Positions 14,250 through 19,815 of a DNA stretch of 19,815 nucleotides are shown here, piece by piece. The stretch comes from Lachnospiraceae bacterium UBA7205 (GTDB lineage Bacteria; Bacillota; Clostridia; Lachnospirales; Lachnospiraceae). The position numbers and the translations under genes were made by a program. Where the stretch lies: contig DKUL01000086.1 of the NCBI GenBank assembly GCA_002490665.1, forward strand, positions 1 through 19,815, in the 5' to 3' direction. The notes beneath the pieces are model-generated. The model made no database searches. It was not told the DNA's origin and was given only the letters and a program-made list of their open reading frames with translations. Numbering within the stretch: the stretch's first letter is position 1; every line of letters begins with the position of its first letter.

Positions 14250-14939
14250 ATGCGGATTATCATCGCGACAATAAAGTCATGGAACATCGAGCGCGCCCGG
14301 GCATTGCAAAAAGCGTGTGCAGGAACGCACGAGATTGTGATTTATTCGGACAGGGAGGAATTCAGCGTGGATAACGTGCGTGATTTCCAGCCGGATTATA
14401 TCTTCCTGCCGCATTGGTCGTATATCATTCCGAAGGAAATAACGGATGATTGGGAATGCGTCGTCTTTCATATGACAGACTTGCCGTATGGAAGGGGCGG
14501 CAGTCCGCTTCAGAATCTGATTGTGCGTGGACACAGGGAGACAAAGATTTCGGCGATTCGTGTGACCGAGACGCTTGATGGCGGTCCCATATATATGAAA
14601 CATGCGTTATCCCTCGATGGCAGCGCCAGCGAGATTTTTGTGCGGTGTGCGGATGTTATTTTTGGTGAAATGATTCCGAAGTTTCTGGAAAGGAAAATAA
14701 CACCTGTGCCTCAGGAAGGCGAACCGGTGTTATTTAAGCGCAGAAAGCCGGAGGACAGCGCCATAACACCCGATATGGAACTGGGTACGATATATGACTA
14801 CATCCGGATGCTTGACGCAGAGGGATACCCGCGGGCATTTATCCAGTTTGGCGATTACAGAATAGAATTTGCAGATGCCGTGCCCTCCGGTGACGGACAG
14901 GAGCTTTCGGCAAGGGTGGTATTTCGTAAAATAGAATAG
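14250..14939 (+). CDS. Formyltransferase-fold sugar enzyme (methionyl-tRNA formyltransferase-like)
   Basis: The 229-residue protein has the N-terminal formyltransferase fold: MRIIIAT, FLPHWSYIIP, then FHMTDLPYGRGGSPLQN (73-89), which lines up with the active-site HGSLLPRWRG segment of tRNA formyltransferase, and ETLDGGPIY (108-115). H74 and D110 take the places of the catalytic His and Asp. The Asn two residues before the His is replaced by V72. A short C-terminal part (KRRKPEDSAI to EGYPRAF) resembles the FMT C-terminal segment. Enzymes of this fold also formylate amino sugars with formyl-tetrahydrofolate (for example ArnA, VioF). It is far too short for a tRNA formyltransferase and sits inside the pse genes, so a sugar substrate is likely: a free amino group on a pseudaminic acid precursor. 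Start ATG 14250 has AGGAAAGGGAG upstream. The exact substrate is not known. Confidence 0.8.
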   Translation: MRIIIATIKSWNIERARALQKACAGTHEIVIYSDREEFSVDNVRDFQPDYIFLPHWSYIIPKEITDDWECVVFHMTDLPYGRGGSPLQNLIVRGHRETKISAIRVTETLDGGPIYMKHALSLDGSASEIFVRCADVIFGEMIPKFLERKITPVPQEGEPVLFKRRKPEDSAITPDMELGTIYDYIRMLDAEGYPRAFIQFGDYRIEFADAVPSGDGQELSARVVFRKIE

Positions 14940-14949
14940 GAAAGGAACG

Positions 14950-15645
14950 GTGGTGGAATTGAGAACGGTATTGGTTGTGGCAGCGCATCCGGACGACGAG
15001 ATTCTCGGCGTCGGCGGGACCGTTGCAAGACATGTGGCGGAGGGTGACCAGGTATATGCGGTGATTCTGGGTGAGGGACAGACTTCGCGGGGAGAACACC
15101 GGGAGGATACCAGCCTGGATATCATTGAGGCACTTCATAAGAATACGCTTGAAAGTGCGAGGAAAATCGGGTATCGGGATGTGTTTTTTGCCTATTTTCC
15201 GGACAACCGCTTTGACAGCATCGATTTGCTGGATATTGTCAAGACGGTGGAGCAGATGATTCATAAGCTTAATCCCCAGATTATTTACACGCATTACAGC
15301 GGTGACCTGAACGTCGACCACCAGTGCACGGCGCGCGCGGTGCTCACGGCGACAAGACCGATGGCGGACTGCTGTGTGGAGGAGATTCTTGCCTTTGAGA
15401 CACTGTCCTCGTCGGAGTGGAATTTTGATTACAGTGCCCAGCCGGCTTTTTGCCCCAATGTGTTTGTCGACATTACGGACTATTACCAGCAAAAAGAGCA
15501 GGCGATGAGCTGTTATGTGTCCGAGCTTAGTACGTTTCCGCATCCAAGGAGCCTGACTGGCATGGACGTGCTTTCCAGAACGCGCGGCATGGCCGCCGGA
15601 ATGGAGCGTGCGGAGGCGTTTATGCTGATTCGTAAAATAGTGTGA
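14950..15645 (+). CDS. PIG-L/LmbE-family de-N-acetylase
   Basis: The 231-residue product carries the PIG-L zinc site: AAHPDDE (11-17), with H13 and D16 as expected ligands and D15 as the likely catalytic base, GVGGT, and H124 in NVDHQCTARA as the third ligand. Family members remove an N-acetyl group from an amino sugar with zinc. The residues YTHYSGDLNVDH and LSSSEWNF are common in a subgroup found in nonulosonic acid loci. It follows the formyltransferase-like gene by 10 bases, which suggests that deacetylation frees an amine that the partner then formylates. The start is GTG at 14950 or 14953; AAAGGA lies 3 or 6 bases upstream, favouring 14953 by spacing. Not a mycothiol or bacillithiol enzyme by context. 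Confidence 0.88.
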   Translation: MVELRTVLVVAAHPDDEILGVGGTVARHVAEGDQVYAVILGEGQTSRGEHREDTSLDIIEALHKNTLESARKIGYRDVFFAYFPDNRFDSIDLLDIVKTVEQMIHKLNPQIIYTHYSGDLNVDHQCTARAVLTATRPMADCCVEEILAFETLSSSEWNFDYSAQPAFCPNVFVDITDYYQQKEQAMSCYVSELSTFPHPRSLTGMDVLSRTRGMAAGMERAEAFMLIRKIV

Positions 15646-15649
15646 AACG

Positions 15650-15687
15650 CTTAGGAGCTGTAAAGTTATTTATTGACAGATCCTTAG
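15650..15687 (+). other. Imperfect hairpin before pseG
   Basis: CTTAGGAGCTG (15650-15660) pairs with CAGATCCTTAG (15677-15687) in 9 of 11 positions, with a 16-base AT-rich loop. It fills most of the 60-base gap between the deacetylase gene and pseG. No T run follows. It could set RNA stability for the pseG message. Confidence 0.45.
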
Positions 15688-15705
15688 TACGAGGGGGAGA
15701 TTAAG

Positions 15706-16779
15706 ATGCTGTACATTCGTGCTGATGGGAATACGGATATCGGGATGGGACATGTCATGCGCTGCCTGTCAGTTGCGGAGGCTGCGGTGGATTTTTCCCC
15801 TGTTTTTATTACGGCGGACGAGGGCTGTAAGGGAATGATAGAAGCGCGGGGCTTTTGCGTCATCGTGCTGCACACGGACTACAGGGATATGATGGGCGAG
15901 ACCGCGCTGCTTGCGGGCTTGTTTGACAGGGATGCGGACGTGCTGCTTGTGGACAGCTACCAGGTGAGCAGGGACTATTTCCTCGCGCTGAAAAAGCTTG
16001 TGCGGGTGGCATGCTTTGAGGACATGGGACAGCCCTATCCGGTCGATATGCTGATTAATTACAATATTTACGCGCCAGGGCTGGTACACAATTATACGCC
16101 TCTGCCGACAGACGCCGTGGCGGCGCAGACATATCCGGACAGTGTGCTGCTGGGGGTGGATTACATGCCGCTTGGAAAGGCGTTTCAGGAGCCGTCCTCC
16201 TATCAGGTCGCGCACAGCGTGACGGATGTCACGGTGACGACCGGCGGTAGCGACCCCTATTTTGCGGCGGCTTCTTTTGCCGATGCCCTGATAAGGGACA
16301 GCCTGACAGGCGCGCTGCTCGCGGAACGGAAGCTGCGCCTGCATCTGGTCAGTGGGCCGTTCAACCGGTTTGCGGACGCGCTGAAGCATAGATACGAGTC
16401 CTGCGCGGGTATAACAGTGCATGAAAATGTCAGGGACATGCGCGGCCTGCTGTCTGGTAGTGATGTAGTGATTTCAGCGACGGGCAGCACCATCTATGAG
16501 GTCAGCGCATTGGGCGTGCCGATGGTGGTATTTTATTTTGCGGAAAACCAGCGGCAGGGCGCCGAGGCGCTGGAAGCGCTCACGGACATTGTCAATGCGG
16601 GGTGCTTTGCGGAGGATGGAACGGCGGTGACGGCGCGCGTGGTGCAGGGGCTGACAAGGTGCATCCGGGATAAGGCGTACAGGGAGCGCCTGCACCGGCA
16701 GGAAAAAGAACTGATTGACGGAAAAGGGGCGATGCGCATCGCACGGCGTCTGGAAGCGCTGGGAATGCGGAATAAATGA
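15706..16779 (+). CDS. pseG: UDP-2,4-diacetamido-2,4,6-trideoxy-beta-L-altropyranose hydrolase, PseG
   Basis: PseG removes UDP from the diacetamido sugar so that PseI can use it. The 357-residue product starts with the family signature IRADGNTDIGMGHVMRCL; H16 is the expected catalytic base (H17 in Campylobacter). It has a GT-B-like fold, with VTTGGSDPYF near the middle, the nucleotide-binding loop SATGSTIYEVSALGVP, and FYFAENQ. Start ATG 15706 has GGGGGAGA upstream. It is separated from its pathway partners by the formyltransferase and deacetylase genes, which places those two inside the biosynthetic operon and not at its edge. Length is at the upper end of the family. The fusion gene follows after 19 bases. 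Confidence 0.93.
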   Translation: MLYIRADGNTDIGMGHVMRCLSVAEAAVDFSPVFITADEGCKGMIEARGFCVIVLHTDYRDMMGETALLAGLFDRDADVLLVDSYQVSRDYFLALKKLVRVACFEDMGQPYPVDMLINYNIYAPGLVHNYTPLPTDAVAAQTYPDSVLLGVDYMPLGKAFQEPSSYQVAHSVTDVTVTTGGSDPYFAAASFADALIRDSLTGALLAERKLRLHLVSGPFNRFADALKHRYESCAGITVHENVRDMRGLLSGSDVVISATGSTIYEVSALGVPMVVFYFAENQRQGAEALEALTDIVNAGCFAEDGTAVTARVVQGLTRCIRDKAYRERLHRQEKELIDGKGAMRIARRLEALGMRNK

Positions 16780-16798
16780 GACAGAAGTGGGGGAAGCT

Positions 16799-19729
16799 AT
16801 GGCGGTAAAAAAAGAACGGCAATTAAATTATGAGCTGCTGCGCATCATCGCGATGCTGATGATCGTGAGCCTGCACTATCTGGGCAAGGGCGGGCTGCTG
16901 GGGAACCCGGCAAGACCGGACATGACGGCGGCAGGGTACACGGCGTGGCTGGTCGAGGCGTTTTGTCTGGTGGCTGTAAATGTCTATGTGCTGATTAGCG
17001 GTTATTTTGGTGTGGACACGCCGGCAGAGCTGAAAGGGGGGAATGGGCATGCCTTCTGGATTGTGCTGCAAAGACCGCTGAAAATATGGAAGCAGGTGTT
17101 CTTTTATTCTGCCGTGATCGGGTTTGGCGCGGTGATTATCGGTGCGCAGGCGTTTGATATTTACAAGGCGTTCACATACTGTTTTCCGATTGTGACGGAG
17201 CATTACTGGTTTGCATCGTCATATGTGATTCTCTGCCTGATGATGCCCTTTCTCAATGCGGGTTTTTCTTATCTTGGGGAGAAACAGGTACGGTATCTCC
17301 TGATGGGCTTCCTGATTCTGTTCAGTGTTTCCAAGACGGTGCTTCCGATGCGGCTTCCGTGGGACAAATTCGGTTATGACTGTATCTGGTTTCTGGTTTT
17401 GTACCTGACGGGGGCGTACCTGAGACGTTACGGCATACGGCTGCTGCGGGCAAGGTGGAGGGCGGCGGCGCTGTATTTTGGAAGTGTGGCTGTGATTTTT
17501 GCCTCTTTTTTTGTGATTCGCATGGTGTATCTCAGGACGGGCAGGCTGGAGGATATGATAAATTATGGGTACACTTACAATTTCCTGTTCTGCTATACCG
17601 GGGCAGTGGGGCTGTTCCTTGCGTTTGCCCCGGGACAGGCACAGCACAGGGCGGCGCGGATTCTGGAGCGGTTCCGGAAACCGGTTGAATGGTTTTCCGG
17701 CGCGACGTTTGGCGTCTATCTGATTCACGAGCACATCAACATCCGGCAGGAATGGACAAAGTGGTTCCATTGTGAAGCGCAGGCGGACAGCTCCGTCCTG
17801 GGGCTGCTGGGACATATGGCGGTCGTTGTGGCGGTTGTCTATCTGGTGTGCACGCTGATTGAGCTGGTTCGGCAGAAAAGCGCGTTCACGGCGCTTCCGG
17901 CTTTGGCGCTTCTGCTGTATCCGCTGCGCCACGCGGCAGTCGGGCTTGACTTGATGGACGCGGGATATGCGCTCGGTAATTACCGCTTTTTCGATACCGT
18001 GTATGAGATGTGGCGGCTTGCGACATACCTGGCAAACATAACAGGTATGGCGCTTTCGAGGCTTCCGTTCGGGGACAGCTGGGCGGGCATGAATGTTTAC
18101 TGCGGGCTGCTGGTCGGGGCGGCGGCGGCAGGCGTCTATCTGTACCTGTGGAAACGGTATGGGCAGAACCGCCAGGGCATGTTCGCTTTACTGCTTGCCG
18201 CGGAGATGACGGCGCTGTCCCTCTGCTGGGCGCCGACTGTTATTTTATATCATTATCTTGGCTATCTGCTGATGACAGCCGCCGCAGTCCTGCTGTTTGA
18301 GGCAATTACAAAAAATAAAAAAATACACTATGTTATATCGGGTGTTATCCTTGGACTCTGCGTCGGGGTGCGGATGCCGAATGTTACATATATGGCATTC
18401 ATCCTGCCGGTATGGTGCGATTGCTTCTGGAAGCGGCAGTCCTACGCGGACAAGACGGGAAATAAAATAACATGGATAAAGGAACTGCTGAGGCGCACAT
18501 TGCTCTGCATTGGCGGATATATAGCAGGAGTTATTGTTCCGCTTGCGGCAATCAGCGCACGCTATGGAATGTCCGCTTACCCGCGGATGGTTGCATCCTT
18601 GTTTGGCATGACAGACCATGCTGCGGATTATAAGCCGACATCCATGGTCATGGCGATGTTCGGGGACTACCTGAATTACAGCGTGTGGCTGCTGCTGTTC
18701 GTGGCGTACATGGCGGCGGGCATTCTGGGATTCCGCATGGTGGGGCGTCTGGTGCAGCACGCGTGGAAGAAGAAGGTGACGACGGTATTAAAAGGATGCT
18801 ATGCGCTGGGGCTTCTGGTTCTGCTCCGCTTCTGTTATGGAAGGGGGATGTTTGGCGTTGACTATACGGACAATTTCAGTATGTATAAATGGGTCACGGT
18901 CTATCTGCTGGCAGTCATTGCCGTATGTGTGTGGTGCCTGGCAAGCAGACGGGTCAGAAAGGATTACAGGCTCTGGGCAGTGTTCCTGCTTGTCATTATT
19001 TTCGTGACGCCGCTTGGGAGCAACAATGGGCTGTACCCGATTATCAACAACCTGTTTCTGGTAATGCCGGTCTCTGTCCTGATGATCGTGGAAATGTTCC
19101 GGCAGAGCAAAAAGTCGGTAAATGGGTTTGCATTTCGCATGGTATTTGGCTTTGTGCTTGCGTGTGTGTCGGTGCAGTCTGTCCTGTACGGAATCGGCTT
19201 TGTTTTTCACGATGCGGGTGCGCAGGGCGGCAGGGAGCGCCTGCAGCTTCAGTGCGGCAGCGCTGGGACAGGGCTTGTGACAACGGCAGACAAAAAGGCG
19301 GCGCTGATGGGGCTGGACGCGTACCTGTACCAGAACGCCCTGCATGAAAAACAGGTGATATTATATGGAAATATCCCTGCGCTGGCATATCTGTTTGACA
19401 TGGAGCCTGCAATCTCCTCGACATGGGCAGACCTGGATTCGTATGGGATGGATATGTTTCAGGAGGAGCTTGACCGCCTGACAGTGCAGGATGGGGCTGC
19501 GGACGGGGAGGAAGCGCTTCCGGTTGTCGTCCTTGGACGTCCCGGAACGGAGCATCTGACCGAGGCAGATGGGTTTGCATACCAGAAGCTTATGGCCGTC
19601 AGGGAATTTATGGAGACGAACCACTATACGGAGTGTTTCAAAAATGATGGGTATATTGTCTATGTACCCGATTCAGATGGATGGGTAACAGTTCAGTCCA
19701 GGACTTTGCACGAGCTGCAAAGTCCGTGA
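16799..19729 (+). CDS. Fusion of acyltransferase-3 membrane domain and a GT-C-like polytopic membrane protein
   Basis: The 976-residue protein has two membrane parts. Residues 1-360 look like an acyltransferase-3 (OafA-like) domain: YELLRIIAMLMIVSLHYLG with E12, R15 and H26 in the expected order, VNVYVLISGYFGVD, HYWFASSYVILCLMMPFLN, and about ten membrane segments. Such domains O-acylate surface sugars. From about 361 a second polytopic part begins (LPALALLLYPLRHAAVG) with GLDLMDAGYALGNYRF (382-397, D384 and D387) placed directly after its first membrane helix, where GT-C glycosyltransferases have their acidic motif. A soluble tail of about 110 residues (from about 865) ends the protein. Start ATG 16799 has GGGGGAA upstream; 19 bases separate it from pseG. 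No frameshift is seen at the junction, so this is a real fused frame. The C-terminal half is not a family I can name with certainty. Confidence 0.72.
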   Translation: MAVKKERQLNYELLRIIAMLMIVSLHYLGKGGLLGNPARPDMTAAGYTAWLVEAFCLVAVNVYVLISGYFGVDTPAELKGGNGHAFWIVLQRPLKIWKQVFFYSAVIGFGAVIIGAQAFDIYKAFTYCFPIVTEHYWFASSYVILCLMMPFLNAGFSYLGEKQVRYLLMGFLILFSVSKTVLPMRLPWDKFGYDCIWFLVLYLTGAYLRRYGIRLLRARWRAAALYFGSVAVIFASFFVIRMVYLRTGRLEDMINYGYTYNFLFCYTGAVGLFLAFAPGQAQHRAARILERFRKPVEWFSGATFGVYLIHEHINIRQEWTKWFHCEAQADSSVLGLLGHMAVVVAVVYLVCTLIELVRQKSAFTALPALALLLYPLRHAAVGLDLMDAGYALGNYRFFDTVYEMWRLATYLANITGMALSRLPFGDSWAGMNVYCGLLVGAAAAGVYLYLWKRYGQNRQGMFALLLAAEMTALSLCWAPTVILYHYLGYLLMTAAAVLLFEAITKNKKIHYVISGVILGLCVGVRMPNVTYMAFILPVWCDCFWKRQSYADKTGNKITWIKELLRRTLLCIGGYIAGVIVPLAAISARYGMSAYPRMVASLFGMTDHAADYKPTSMVMAMFGDYLNYSVWLLLFVAYMAAGILGFRMVGRLVQHAWKKKVTTVLKGCYALGLLVLLRFCYGRGMFGVDYTDNFSMYKWVTVYLLAVIAVCVWCLASRRVRKDYRLWAVFLLVIIFVTPLGSNNGLYPIINNLFLVMPVSVLMIVEMFRQSKKSVNGFAFRMVFGFVLACVSVQSVLYGIGFVFHDAGAQGGRERLQLQCGSAGTGLVTTADKKAALMGLDAYLYQNALHEKQVILYGNIPALAYLFDMEPAISSTWADLDSYGMDMFQEELDRLTVQDGAADGEEALPVVVLGRPGTEHLTEADGFAYQKLMAVREFMETNHYTECFKNDGYIVYVPDSDGWVTVQSRTLHELQSP
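19701..19725 (+). other. Perfect 10-bp inverted repeat over the end of the fusion gene
   Basis: GGACTTTGCA (19701-19710) and TGCAAAGTCC (19716-19725) flank a 5-base loop, ending one base before the stop codon TGA (19727-19729). The repeat encodes the last residues of the protein (TLHELQSP). No T run follows. It may protect the 3' end of the message. Confidence 0.6.
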
Positions 19730-19751
19730 AACTTTGTGGCGGTTGAGATAT

Positions 19752-19787
19752 ATCAAGCCACCACGAAGTGGTTTTGCATGGCTTGAT
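19752..19787 (+). other. Two-part hairpin after the last gene
   Basis: ATCAAGCCA (19752-19760) pairs with TGGCTTGAT (19779-19787), and inside it CCAC (19761-19764) pairs with GTGG (19768-19771) around GAA, leaving a 7-base bulge. It lacks a T run, so it is not a standard terminator, but with the hairpin at 19701-19725 it probably marks the end of this gene's message or an RNA processing site. The remaining bases to the window edge show nothing else. Confidence 0.5.
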
Positions 19788-19815
19788 GCCAGTAAGGAAC
19801 TGTTCAAAAATAACT

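Noticed and set aside
15673..15701. Promoter before pseG from a perfect TTGACA at 15673-15678
   Set aside because: At 17 bases spacing the -10 position reads GGAGAT, part of the ribosome binding site; the TTGACA also overlaps the right arm of a hairpin.
19720..19729. AAGTCCGTGA shared with 3483-3492
   Set aside because: A 10-base match between two places in 20 kb is expected many times by chance; flanks differ.

Overview
The window looks like a chromosomal stretch from a Gram-positive Firmicute, most likely a gut-type Clostridia/Lachnospiraceae. I infer this from strong purine-rich ribosome binding sites, GTG and TTG starts, and the family flavour of the proteins; no marker gene is present to settle it. 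It splits into three parts. Positions 1 to about 1950 are strikingly AT-rich. They hold the tail of a winged-helix protein, a RES-domain (NAD+-cleaving toxin family) gene, and four arrays of a degenerate repeat with a period near 11 bp that bracket that gene. Positions about 1950-3560 hold a strong terminator, a decayed IS3-family insertion sequence whose frameshift signal is still intact, and a palindromic repeat. From 3695 to the right edge composition changes to GC-richer and every gene is on the + strand.

The right-hand 16 kb is a surface-glycan locus. A first module (3695-9498) encodes a PglK/MsbA-type ABC exporter (candidate flippase), a family-2 glycosyltransferase, an MBOAT O-acyltransferase (AlgI-like) and its SGNH-type partner. 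A second module starts at a good extended -10 promoter (9512-9540). It carries all six enzymes for making CMP-pseudaminic acid from UDP-GlcNAc: PseB, PseC, PseF, PseI, PseH and PseG. Between PseH and PseG sit two enzymes that are not part of the core pathway: a formyltransferase-like protein and a PIG-L-type de-N-acetylase. The last gene (16799-19729) is an unusual fusion of an acyltransferase-3 membrane domain with a GT-C-like polytopic membrane protein.

Working together, the genes would make an activated, possibly N-formylated or re-acylated pseudaminic acid, build it into a lipid-linked glycan with the GT2 enzyme, export it, and decorate it on the outer face with acyl groups. No flagellin, Maf-type transferase or capsule polymerase gene is inside the window, so the final carrier (flagellin, capsule, S-layer or teichoic-type polymer) is not decided. 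Several junctions in the second module carry hairpins, which suggests transcript-level tuning of enzyme ratios.
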